Shown here in pieces: positions 1-6,646 of a stretch of 7,639 bases of DNA. Numbering within the stretch: the first letter of the stretch is position 1; each line of letters opens with the position of its first letter. The notes beneath the pieces were generated by a model, which saw only the letters and a list, made by a program, of their open reading frames with translations, was not told the DNA's origin and did no database searches. A program made the position numbers and the translations under genes. Where the stretch lies: NCBI GenBank assembly GCA_016291275.1, contig JAEEWY010000070.1, positions 1 to 7,639 of the forward strand. The letters run 5' to 3'. This DNA comes from Methanobrevibacter sp. (GTDB lineage: Archaea; Methanobacteriota; Methanobacteria; Methanobacteriales; Methanobacteriaceae).

Positions 1-1214
1 ATCCTAAAGTATTACTTAGAGTTAGTAGTGAAACTCCACGTGATTTGATTGAATTGTCCTTGGAAACCATCAATACGGGAATTGGCAGTCCATTATTCTC
101 TAACGATGAAGTGGTTATTGACAAGATGATTGAATTTGGATATGATAAGGGGGATGCAAATAATTATGTCGTTTCCGCCTGTTGGGAACCTTCTGCTGTC
201 GGAAAAGGTTTTGAACAAAACAATATTAATTTCATTTCATATTTAAAACCTTTAACTGAGTTTTTCGATAATGAAACAGAACAATTTTTAGAAAATGTTA
301 ATAGTTTTGGTGAATTGTTTAACTCATATAAATATTATCTAAAAAAGGATGCTGATGAGTTGATAGCATTCCTTGACAATATTGAATGGAATAATGATCC
401 TATGCTTTCATTGTTTATAGATGACTGCAATGAAAAGAATAGGGATATCTCTCAAGGTGGAGCTAAATATAATCATTATGGAATAACTACTGTTGGGCTT
501 GCAAATACAGTAAACAGTTTATACGCTATTAAAAAACTTGTCTTTGAAGATAAAAAATATTCCTTGAATGAATTGAATAAAATTAGAAAAAATAACTTCA
601 AGAAAGACAAGTATCAGGCAGTTTTCACTGATTTAAAGAATGTTAAGCCTCGTTTTGGTATGGATGATGAAGAAATTTTGGATATTTCCAATGAGATTAT
701 CCAATTTTTAGAGGATTGCTTTAAAGATTACACCAATAAGTTTGGCGGCAAAATCAAATTCGGTTTAAGCGCACCTTCATATATTAGTGCAGGAGCTGAA
801 ATCAACGCATCCTTTGATGGTAGAAAAGCAGGTGAACCTTTATCCACACATATTTCTTTGGACACCAATAAAGACTTTACAGAAGTATTGCGCTTTGCAT
901 CTAAATTAGATTATGGTGGAGCAAAGTTCAATGGAAATGTAGTTGATTTAATGCTTTCACCGGATTTCATTAAGAACCATAGAGATAAATTTACAGATTT
1001 CATTTATTCAAGCATACAATTAGGATTTTTCCAAATGCAGATGAATGTTGTAGACAGTAAAACATTAATTGAAGCAAAGGAAAACCCTGAAGCACACCCC
1101 AATCTTATTGTAAGGGTTTGGGGATTCAGTGCATACTTCAACGACTTGCCTGAAGAATATCAGGATTTATTAATTAGCAGAGCTTTAAAAAATGAAGGGA
1201 AATTAGCTAATTAA
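1..1214 (+). CDS. Glycyl radical enzyme (PFL-like superfamily), C-terminal half, 5' truncated
   Basis: The frame is open from base 3, so the TTG at 45 is not the start and the N-terminal half lies outside the window. About 403 residues are visible. Key sites: the thiyl-radical Cys in ACWEP (Cys codon 180-182), NASFDGRKAGEPL around 805-843, and the glycyl radical loop RVWGFSAYF (Gly codon 1122-1124), ending in the usual LPEEYQDLLISRAL tail. The Cys-to-Gly spacing is 314 residues, close to pyruvate formate-lyase. In this superfamily an activase makes the Gly radical, which passes to the Cys to attack the substrate. PFL needs two adjacent Cys; this protein has one, followed by Trp-Glu-Pro. Cys-x-Glu is typical of the dehydratase, C-N or C-S lyase and decarboxylase branches, so it is probably not a formate acetyltransferase. 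The Trp residues beside both radical sites are unusual. Its activase follows 55 bases downstream. Family assignment is secure; the substrate is unknown. Confidence 0.93.
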   Translation, partial: PKVLLRVSSETPRDLIELSLETINTGIGSPLFSNDEVVIDKMIEFGYDKGDANNYVVSACWEPSAVGKGFEQNNINFISYLKPLTEFFDNETEQFLENVNSFGELFNSYKYYLKKDADELIAFLDNIEWNNDPMLSLFIDDCNEKNRDISQGGAKYNHYGITTVGLANTVNSLYAIKKLVFEDKKYSLNELNKIRKNNFKKDKYQAVFTDLKNVKPRFGMDDEEILDISNEIIQFLEDCFKDYTNKFGGKIKFGLSAPSYISAGAEINASFDGRKAGEPLSTHISLDTNKDFTEVLRFASKLDYGGAKFNGNVVDLMLSPDFIKNHRDKFTDFIYSSIQLGFFQMQMNVVDSKTLIEAKENPEAHPNLIVRVWGFSAYFNDLPEEYQDLLISRALKNEGKLAN

Positions 1215-1269
1215 TAAACTTTAAAGATTTTTTTATTATTTTTTTATAATTTTCTATTTTAGTGATAAA
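1215..1269 (+). promoter_or_regulatory. T-rich gap between GRE and activase (possible weak terminator, RBS)
   Basis: The gap holds AAACTT at 1216-1221, two T7 tracts (1228-1234 and 1239-1245), and GTGAT (1262-1266) three bases before the activase ATG. Archaeal RNA polymerase can terminate on oligo-T alone, so these tracts could reduce read-through and keep activase levels below the enzyme. They could equally be an AT-rich promoter region. The RBS is the firmest part; the rest is inference. Confidence 0.4.
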
Positions 1270-2043
1270 ATGACAGTTAGAGTTACAAATATTCAACATT
1301 TTTCTTTAGATGATGGTCCAGGAATCAGGACAACAGTATTCTTAAAAGGATGTAATCTAACTTGTCCTTGGTGCTGCAATCCAGAGAATATCAGTTTTGA
1401 AATAGAAAATTACACTCATAATAGCCAAAATGAATCCTTTGGATATGATATTTCTTTGGAAGACCTTGAAAAGGAAATTCTAAAGGATGAAGTATTTTAT
1501 GTAGAAAACAATGGAGGTGTAACATTCTCTGGGGGGGAGCCATTGCTTCAAATAAGAGAATTAGAACCTCTTTTAAAGTCATTAAAGAGTAAAAATATTA
1601 ACATTTGTTTTGAAACTTCACTATATGCACCTTCTGATCTTTTAGAAATAGCTATTGAATATATTGATGAAATTTTCATTGATATTAAGGTATTAGATAA
1701 AAAAGAGGCTAAAAAAGTTTTAAATTTGGATATTGATTTATATTATGGGAATTTAGAATTAATAAACAGTTCCAATTTAGATAAGAAAAACATTACTTTT
1801 AGAATTCCTTTAAACAATGAATATACGCTAAAAGAGGACAATATAAAAGATATTTTAAATTGTATTGAAAAATACGCTGATTTTAATGTGGAGATTTTTA
1901 AAACCCATAATTTAGCAAAAAGCAAATGCAAATCATTAAATCAGGAATTTACTAATTTTTCTCCTGTTGATGATGAAGCATTAAATGAAGTCTTAGAAAA
2001 AATTCAAGAATTGAATTCCAATGCTAAAATAATTAGTTTATAA
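1270..2043 (+). CDS. Glycyl radical enzyme activase (radical SAM)
   Basis: This 257-residue radical-SAM enzyme should use a [4Fe-4S] cluster and S-adenosylmethionine to abstract a hydrogen from the conserved Gly of the GRE just upstream. Visible features: NIQHFSLDDGPGIRTTVFLKG (residues 7-27, the family's opening); the cluster motif Cys28-x3-Cys32-x2-Cys35 with an extra Cys36; GGVTFSGGEPLLQ (82-94, including the SAM-binding GGEP); FIDIK (136-140); and RIPLNNEYT (178-186), where relatives usually have RIPxIPGFN. The motif WCCNPE resembles the WCSNPE of dehydratase and decarboxylase activases, which normally carry a Cys-rich two-cluster insert here. Instead, residues 37-81 contain no Cys, so that domain is missing. 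ATG 1270 is supported by GTGAT three bases upstream and by the family's N-terminus starting at once. A G7 run at 1531-1537 encodes the Gly-Gly of GGEP; the frame is intact. The gene is very AT-rich. The protein is cytosolic. Confidence 0.93.
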   Translation: MTVRVTNIQHFSLDDGPGIRTTVFLKGCNLTCPWCCNPENISFEIENYTHNSQNESFGYDISLEDLEKEILKDEVFYVENNGGVTFSGGEPLLQIRELEPLLKSLKSKNINICFETSLYAPSDLLEIAIEYIDEIFIDIKVLDKKEAKKVLNLDIDLYYGNLELINSSNLDKKNITFRIPLNNEYTLKEDNIKDILNCIEKYADFNVEIFKTHNLAKSKCKSLNQEFTNFSPVDDEALNEVLEKIQELNSNAKIISL

Positions 2044-2078
2044 TGATTTAATTTTTCAAATCAATTATTAAATTCATT

Positions 2079-2097
2079 AAACTTTAACTTTAAATAA
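2079..2097 (+). promoter_or_regulatory. Putative BRE/TATA promoter of the MnmC-like operon
   Basis: The 113-base gap after the activase contains AAACTTTAACTTTAAATAA, which resembles an archaeal A-rich BRE followed by a TATA-like TTTAAATAA. A start about 25 bases downstream would give a leader of about 40 bases with GTGAT (2149-2153) three bases before the ATG. A second TATA-like stretch at 2125-2140 lies too close to the ATG to leave room for that RBS. A short inverted repeat (TGATTT 2044-2049, AAATCA 2058-2063) follows the activase stop and could be a weak terminator, but such repeats are common by chance in DNA this AT-rich. Confidence 0.35.
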
Positions 2098-2156
2098 TAA
2101 TTAAACTAATATTAAAATAGTACATTTTTTATAATTATAACAATTCAAGTGATTAA

Positions 2157-3398
2157 ATGAGCTATGTTGAAGAGTCTACTGTAATTGATGAAACCATTTA
2201 TGATTTAATAAATGAAGCATTTGACAATGAGAGAGAATACAAGGACGCCAAGTATAGGAATTCCATATTCTCCGAATACAATGACTATTTTGTTAAGACA
2301 GATGATGGATCATACAGCATCAAGTCAAAGGAAATAAATCATAAAGTCGAAACCCTGCATACATCAACAGGTGCAATCAGTGAATCATTTGAAAAGTTCA
2401 TAAAGCCATTGAAGCTTGATTACGGTGAAGATATAGCTATTCTAGACATCTGTGCAGGACTTGGTTACAATTCATCAGCAGCTATTGATGACTTCATTAA
2501 AAACAGTGATGGAACTACAAGTCTGCATATAGACATGCTTGAAATATCCAAGCCAACCCTTGCAGCTGGATTGATGGTTCCTTCTCCAATAGAAGCTCAT
2601 GACATTACCAAAAAGGCAATAGAGCAATCACTAATTGATTGTGATTATGCATCATTGGAACTTGAAAGCACTGAAATTCCATCTAATATTGACTTGAAGA
2701 TTCATATTGATGATGCAAGGCAAGTAATACAAAAACTTCCTGACAACAGTTATGATGCAATATTTTTGGATCCTTTCAGCCAAAACATGTCTCCTGAATT
2801 GGTGTCCGTGGACTTTTTCAAGGAGTTTAGAAGAGTGATTAAGGAAAATGGAATTGTCTGTACATATACTTCATCCGCTCCTGTAAGAATGGGTTTTATT
2901 GAAGCGGATTTTTATGTATCCTTAGGTCCAATCTTCGGACGTTTCCAAGGTGGAACATTGGCATCACCAAATCCTAAAAATCTTACCAAATCACTTCCAA
3001 AAAATGATGAGATAAAGATGGCATTGTCTGATGTTGGAATTCCATTTAGAGACCCAAATCTAAACTTATCCTCTAAAGAGATACTTGACAACAGGACTGA
3101 AGAAAGGCATAATGCTCGTCACAATACCAAAATATCCTCTGCAGTCAAGACTCCAATATTCTTAGGGCAAGTTATGGATGATGAGCCATTGAAGAGAAGA
3201 GTTGAGAGAAATCTTGTAAAGATGAACATTCCAGGAGTCTTATCAAAAGAGGCATTCTATATTGTAGAGCCTGAGAATGATTATAAAGAGGAGTATTTGG
3301 AAGATAATAATACCCGAACACGTGTTCTGGAAATGATGAGCCGTTTGGATGAGATTAAAAATAAAGGGATCATGTCCATTATAGAAAATGGGGAATGA
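2157..3398 (+). CDS. MnmC-like (MnmC2/DUF752) SAM-dependent tRNA methyltransferase
   Basis: A 413-residue protein matching the methyltransferase half of MnmC, which makes 5-methylaminomethyl uridine at tRNA wobble position 34. The N-terminal part carries the family segment DDGSYSIKSKEI (49-60) followed by STGAISESFEKFIKP (70-84). The Rossmann fold shows motif I LDICAGLGYN (96-105), acidic Glu129 after strand 2, HIDDAR (183-188), the hallmark DAIFLDPFSQNMSPEL (200-215), FFKEFRRVIKENG (220-232), and TYTSSAPVR (236-244). There is no FAD-oxidase half, as in stand-alone MnmC2 enzymes such as that of Aquifex. Residues from about 283 form a charged extension with RTEERHNARHNTK (313-325) that I cannot assign. 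The supply of the aminomethyl-uridine precursor in this organism is not visible. ATG 2157 follows GTGAT by three bases. The flavodoxin gene starts four bases after the stop, so the two are probably translationally coupled. Fold certain; exact tRNA product inferred. Confidence 0.85.
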   Translation: MSYVEESTVIDETIYDLINEAFDNEREYKDAKYRNSIFSEYNDYFVKTDDGSYSIKSKEINHKVETLHTSTGAISESFEKFIKPLKLDYGEDIAILDICAGLGYNSSAAIDDFIKNSDGTTSLHIDMLEISKPTLAAGLMVPSPIEAHDITKKAIEQSLIDCDYASLELESTEIPSNIDLKIHIDDARQVIQKLPDNSYDAIFLDPFSQNMSPELVSVDFFKEFRRVIKENGIVCTYTSSAPVRMGFIEADFYVSLGPIFGRFQGGTLASPNPKNLTKSLPKNDEIKMALSDVGIPFRDPNLNLSSKEILDNRTEERHNARHNTKISSAVKTPIFLGQVMDDEPLKRRVERNLVKMNIPGVLSKEAFYIVEPENDYKEEYLEDNNTRTRVLEMMSRLDEIKNKGIMSIIENGE

Positions 3399-3399
3399 A
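3390..3399 (+). promoter_or_regulatory. RBS that sets the flavodoxin start at 3403
   Basis: GGGGAATGAA overlaps the stop codon (3396-3398) of the methyltransferase gene and sits at Shine-Dalgarno distance from ATG 3403. The in-frame ATG at 3388 has no such site upstream and would add five residues before the flavodoxin first strand, so 3403 is preferred. Confidence 0.6.
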
Positions 3400-3402
3400 A
3401 TC

Positions 3403-3930
3403 ATGAAAATAATAATTTATGCTTCACAATATGGATCAACAAAACAATATGCTGATGAGTTGTCTAAAAGAACTGGCATTGAAACAGTGGAATACACTGA
3501 GATTACAGACATAAATCAGTATGATACAATAGTCTATCTTGGACCTTTATACGCTGGAAGCATCATGGGTCTAAAAAAGACCCTAAATAAAATCAGGAAT
3601 GTTCAGGATAAGAAACTTATCGTTGGAACCGTTGGATTGGCAGACCCTAATGATAAAAAGAATAGGGAAGAGATCATGAATGGAATAAAGCAACAGGTTC
3701 ATGGATGCATTTATAATAAGGCAAGAGTATATTTCTTGAGAGGGGCGATAGATTATTCCAATCTAAACCTGAAGCACAAAACAATGATGGCATTTATCCA
3801 TAGGAAAGTAAAAGGAATGAAGGAAGAGGAAAAGACTGCAGAAATAAAGGCGGTTATTGAAACATATGGAAAAAATGTCAGTTATATTGATTTTGATGCT
3901 TTGAATCCAATAATCGATGAAATTCAATAA
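3403..3930 (+). CDS. Flavodoxin-domain protein (HemG/Flavodoxin_5-like)
   Basis: A 175-residue single-domain protein expected to bind FMN and carry electrons in the cytosol. The N-terminus MKIIIYASQYGSTKQYA is strand 1 plus the FMN-phosphate loop (residues 7-16). The second flavin loop is LGPLYAGSI (46-54) and the third region is VGTVGLADP (74-82). FLRGAIDYSNLNLKHKTMM (111-129) matches the conserved tail of the Flavodoxin_5 group, which includes bacterial HemG protoporphyrinogen oxidase. Most methanogens lack that haem route, so HemG activity is unlikely and a general redox role is the safer reading. There are only two Cys or fewer and no iron-sulfur motif. The gene follows the MnmC-like gene by four bases and should share its transcript; whether the two proteins work together is unknown. 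Start chosen as explained for the RBS. Confidence 0.85.
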   Translation: MKIIIYASQYGSTKQYADELSKRTGIETVEYTEITDINQYDTIVYLGPLYAGSIMGLKKTLNKIRNVQDKKLIVGTVGLADPNDKKNREEIMNGIKQQVHGCIYNKARVYFLRGAIDYSNLNLKHKTMMAFIHRKVKGMKEEEKTAEIKAVIETYGKNVSYIDFDALNPIIDEIQ

Positions 3931-4079
3931 TCTATTTCATTAAAAAACTTTTTAAACTAATAAGTTAATATAAGATATATAAATCTATTTTTTTATATTT
4001 TTAAAAGATTTTAGCATATTTATCAATTTTAAAGATTTATTAAATTTACTTTTTATTATTTAGCAAGGATGAGAAAATC
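3931..4079 (+). promoter_or_regulatory. Flavodoxin terminator and tgtA promoter region
   Basis: After the flavodoxin stop there is a short self-complementary stretch (3940-3955, A6 then C then T5) containing AAACTT (3945-3950). A TATA-like TATATAAAT follows at 3976-3984, then a T7 tract at 3988-3994. A start about 25 bases past the TATA-like box would leave a leader of about 75 bases for tgtA. The T7 tract could terminate the upstream operon. AGGA (4066-4069) is the probable RBS for ATG 4080. Element calls are by eye. Confidence 0.35.
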
Positions 4080-6080
4080 ATGTTTGAAATTAAAGCAAAA
4101 GATATGAGAGGAAGAGTGGGAGTCTTAAAGACAAAGCATGGAGATGTCAAGACCCCTAACTTGATGCCTGTAATCCATCCAAGAAAGCAAACAATTAATG
4201 TTAAGGATTGCGGTGCAGACATTGTAATCACAAACGCTTATTTGATTTATAAGGATGAGGACTTAAGCAAGAAGGCATTGGATGTTGGATTGCATGAGCT
4301 AATCAACTTTGATGGTCCGATTATGACAGATTCAGGTTCATTCCAATTGTCTGTCTATGGTGATGTTGAAATTGGGAACAAGGAAGTAATCGAGTTTCAG
4401 GAAGCTATTGGAACCGATATAGGTACTTCCCTTGACATTCCAACAGGTCCTTATGTTGATAGGGAGAAAGCTGAAGAAGACCTTGAAATCACCATTGAAC
4501 GTGCTAAGGAAGCTATCAGTTTTGTTAAGGATAACGATTATGAAATGAAAATAAACTCTGTGGTTCAAGGATCCACATATCCTGATTTGCGTGAATACTG
4601 TGCAACTGAATTAACCAAGCTTGATGCAGATCTGTATCCTATTGGTGCAGTTGTCCCTCTTATGGAAATGTATCACTACAGAGACCTTGTTGATGCTGTA
4701 ATGCATTCAGTCAAATGCTTACCTGATTCCAAGGCACGTCATCTTATGGGTGCAGGACACCCTATGATATTTGCACTTTGTGTAGCAATGGGATGTGACC
4801 TATTTGATTCAGCTGCTTACATCTTGTATGCAGAAGGAGACAGGTTCCTCACTACAAGAGGTACAATCAAGCTTGAGAACATGACAGAAATGCCTTGTTC
4901 CTGTGAAGTCTGCTGCAAATACACTCCAGATGACTTAAGGGCAATGCCTAAGGAAGAAAGAGTGAAGCTTATTGCTCAACATAACCTTCATGTAAGCTTT
5001 GCAGAGCTTAGGCTCATACGTCAAGCTATTGCTGAAGGAAGCTTGATGGAACTTGTAGAGGAACGTTGCAGAGCTCACCCTATGCTTCTTGATGCATTGA
5101 GACATTTAGGTGAGTACAGTGAAGACTTGGAAAAGTATGACCCTAGAAGCAAGAAGTCTGCATTTTTCTACACTGGTCCTGAATCATTGAAAAGAGCAGA
5201 AGTCACAAGACACTTAAAGCAATTGGAAAACATGGATAAGAAGAAAAATCTTGTTGTCCTTCCAGCTTATAGAAAGCCTTACAGCAAGTACTTGTCAAAC
5301 AGCTTTAAGGAATTCCTTGTTTATGCAAAGGATGAATCCAAAGGTGAAGATGAGCCTTGCATAATTGACAACAAGGAAACTGATTTCGCTGTTTTGGACA
5401 TTCCATTCTGTCTGATTCCACTTGAATTGGATGAGGTTTATCCATTAAGTCAAAGTGATGCCCCTAAGATTCATGACAAGATTGCTGTTGAGTTTGTAAG
5501 GGACTTCTTAGTTGATTTTGCTGAAAATTATGATAATGTGTTGATTCATCCTAAGGTCTTGGATGAGCTTGAGCTTGATTTCATTGAAGAGTATGAACAT
5601 CCTGAAGAAATCAAGTTTGAAAAGGATGACATCAAGAAATTAAAGGCAATCGCTGATTATCAGTTTGGCCATGGTGCTGGAGATGCATTGTTCACAGGCA
5701 AGATAAAAATAGAAAAGAGCAAAAAGACTGGTAAGATCAGACATGTATTTGATAAGAACCAAAACATTGTCAATATGAGAGCATCAGACAGCTTTTTGAT
5801 TCTTTCAAAGTTAGGTGCAAAAAGACTTGCAACCCTTGATGGAATGAGAAACAAGGTTATGATTGACAATAGCGTCGAATCCTTTGCCCGTGATGGAAAA
5901 AGCGTATTTGCAAAATTCATCATTGATTGTGATGAAAACATCAGGTCAAATGATGAAGTCTTGATTGTAAATGAAGAAGGAGAGCTATTGGCATTCGGTA
6001 AAGCGCTTTTAAATCACAAGGAGATGCTGGACTTTAAGACAGGTCAAGCAATCAAGACAAGAAAAGGATTTAAAAAATAA
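4080..6080 (+). CDS. tgtA: tRNA-guanine(15) transglycosylase, archaeosine synthesis
   Basis: A 666-residue ArcTGT that swaps guanine 15 in the tRNA D-loop for preQ0, the first tRNA-bound step to archaeosine. The catalytic barrel (about 1-340) shows TDSGSFQLSVYGDVEI (83-98; Asp84 is the conserved active-site acid), VVQGSTYPDLR (161-171), PIGAVVPLMEMY (187-198), and GCDLFDSAAY (238-247), where Asp243 aligns with the nucleophile of bacterial TGT. The zinc site is Cys273, Cys275, Cys278 with His301 in QHNLHVS. A middle C1/C2 region follows (about 350-580). The C-terminal PUA domain (about 583-663, KRLATLDGMRNKVMIDNSVE and onward) helps open the L-shaped tRNA to reach base 15. Length and domain order are normal for the archaeal enzyme and no key residue is missing. 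ATG 4080 starts directly at MFEIKAKDMRGRVG, with AGGA upstream. The upstream ATG at 4069 is out of frame. The gene is visibly richer in G+C than the GRE pair. Confidence 0.97.
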   Translation: MFEIKAKDMRGRVGVLKTKHGDVKTPNLMPVIHPRKQTINVKDCGADIVITNAYLIYKDEDLSKKALDVGLHELINFDGPIMTDSGSFQLSVYGDVEIGNKEVIEFQEAIGTDIGTSLDIPTGPYVDREKAEEDLEITIERAKEAISFVKDNDYEMKINSVVQGSTYPDLREYCATELTKLDADLYPIGAVVPLMEMYHYRDLVDAVMHSVKCLPDSKARHLMGAGHPMIFALCVAMGCDLFDSAAYILYAEGDRFLTTRGTIKLENMTEMPCSCEVCCKYTPDDLRAMPKEERVKLIAQHNLHVSFAELRLIRQAIAEGSLMELVEERCRAHPMLLDALRHLGEYSEDLEKYDPRSKKSAFFYTGPESLKRAEVTRHLKQLENMDKKKNLVVLPAYRKPYSKYLSNSFKEFLVYAKDESKGEDEPCIIDNKETDFAVLDIPFCLIPLELDEVYPLSQSDAPKIHDKIAVEFVRDFLVDFAENYDNVLIHPKVLDELELDFIEEYEHPEEIKFEKDDIKKLKAIADYQFGHGAGDALFTGKIKIEKSKKTGKIRHVFDKNQNIVNMRASDSFLILSKLGAKRLATLDGMRNKVMIDNSVESFARDGKSVFAKFIIDCDENIRSNDEVLIVNEEGELLAFGKALLNHKEMLDFKTGQAIKTRKGFKK

Positions 6081-6123
6081 AAATTATTATATATTCTAAT
6101 TAATAGAGTATTACTAAATAATT

Positions 6124-6136
6124 AAATAAATTTATA
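6124..6136 (+). promoter_or_regulatory. Putative nac promoter (BRE/TATA)
   Basis: AAATAAATTTATA fits the archaeal pattern of an A-rich BRE followed by TTTATA (6131-6136). A start about 25 bases downstream falls near 6158-6160, just ahead of the RBS GAGGT (6163-6167) and ATG 6174, giving a short leader. The gap from tgtA is 93 bases. Read-through from tgtA remains possible. Confidence 0.42.
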
Positions 6137-6173
6137 GAAAATTATTATTTTAATAAAATTTAGAGGTTAAATT

Positions 6174-6518
6174 ATGATACCTGGTATGAGCCCAAAACAA
6201 ATGAAGAATATGCAAAGACAAATGAAGAAAATGGGTATGGACATGAAGGAAATCGATGGTGTCCAAGAAGTCATTATCCGTTGTGATGATAAGGATTTAA
6301 TCATTTCACCTGCAGATGTAAGCTTAATGACTGTAATGGGTCAAGAAACCTATCAAGTCACTGGAACTGCAGTTGAAGTGGAAAAGGAAATTGAAATTCC
6401 AGAAGAAGACATTGAAATGGTTGCTAACACTGCTGGCGTAAGTGCTGCAGATGCAGAAGAAGCATTAAGAGAAACTGGTGGAGATTTAGCAGAAGCTATT
6501 TTGAAATTAAATAGCTAA
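6174..6518 (+). CDS. nac: Nascent polypeptide-associated complex protein (archaeal NAC)
   Basis: A 114-residue archaeal homologue of eukaryotic alpha-NAC. In archaea it acts as a homodimer bound near the ribosome exit tunnel, where it contacts emerging chains. The N-terminal arm is Met- and Lys-rich: MIPGMSPKQM, then KNMQRQMKKMGMDMKEI, with eight Met in the first 24 residues. The NAC barrel domain spans about 28-68 (VQEVIIRCDDKDLIISPADV, then TYQVTGTAVEV). A UBA domain fills residues 77-113 (EDIEMVANTAGVSAADAEEA, then ETGGDLAEAILKL). Full length is normal for the family. ATG 6174 follows GAGGT with six bases between. The gene is followed by an exceptional series of T-tracts, suggesting an independent, well-terminated transcript. 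Confidence 0.96.
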   Translation: MIPGMSPKQMKNMQRQMKKMGMDMKEIDGVQEVIIRCDDKDLIISPADVSLMTVMGQETYQVTGTAVEVEKEIEIPEEDIEMVANTAGVSAADAEEALRETGGDLAEAILKLNS

Positions 6519-6528
6519 TCAATTTCCA

Positions 6529-6603
6529 TTTTTTTATCTTTTTTTCTTTTTTTAATTCTTTTTTTAATTCTTTTTTAATTCTTTTTTAATTCTTTTTTAA
6601 TTT
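6529..6603 (+). terminator. Multi-T-tract terminator after nac
   Basis: Eleven bases after the nac stop, the + strand carries T7 (6529-6535), another T7 (6539-6545), T7 (6547-6553), T7 (6559-6565) and three T6 tracts (6571-6576, 6582-6587, 6593-6598). Oligo-T on the non-template strand is the intrinsic termination signal for archaeal RNA polymerase, with no hairpin needed. Seven consecutive tracts should give staggered but efficient termination. Confidence 0.65.
6547..6603 (+). repeat. 11-12 bp tandem repeat, five copies (T6-7 AATTC)
   Basis: Five consecutive units of TTTTTTAATTC: two of 12 bases with seven T, then three of 11 bases with six T. The last ends in AATTT instead of AATTC. The uniform unit points to expansion by replication slippage inside the nac terminator region. 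Confidence 0.88.
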
Positions 6604-6616
6604 ATTGATTTTATTA

Positions 6617-6646
6617 TTTTTTCAAAACTTATTTTTTCTTTTTTTT
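6617..6646 (+). terminator. Second cluster of T-tracts before the YhgE/Pip gene
   Basis: T6 (6617-6622), T6 (6632-6637) and T8 (6639-6646) continue the T-rich zone, interrupted by an AAACTT at 6625-6630. They may be back-up termination sites for nac and insulate the next gene. This is inferred from the tracts alone. Confidence 0.4.

Noticed and set aside
45..47. TTG as the start of the glycyl radical enzyme
   Set aside because: The frame is open back to base 3 and the upstream residues (PKVLLRVSSETPRD) match the family, so the gene simply begins outside the window.
1..1214. Pyruvate formate-lyase (PflB)
   Set aside because: The Cys-Cys pair needed for that reaction is absent; the site reads ACWEP.
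1391..1931. Minus-strand open frames of about 62 codons inside the activase gene
   Set aside because: They lie opposite strong activase coding sequence, show no domain and have no RBS.
2044..2073. Overlapping inverted repeats after the activase as an operator
   Set aside because: TGATTT/AAATCA and ATTTAAT/ATTAAAT are short, AT-only or nearly so, and expected by chance in this composition.
3388..3390. ATG 3388 as the flavodoxin start
   Set aside because: It overlaps the upstream gene, has no RBS and adds five residues ahead of the conserved first strand; ATG 3403 fits better.
4046..5941. Minus-strand open frames of 61-93 codons inside tgtA
   Set aside because: They are antisense shadows of a complete, conserved enzyme.
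6547..6603. CRISPR-like repeat array
   Set aside because: The units are 11-12 bases, directly adjacent and without spacers; it is a low-complexity tandem repeat.
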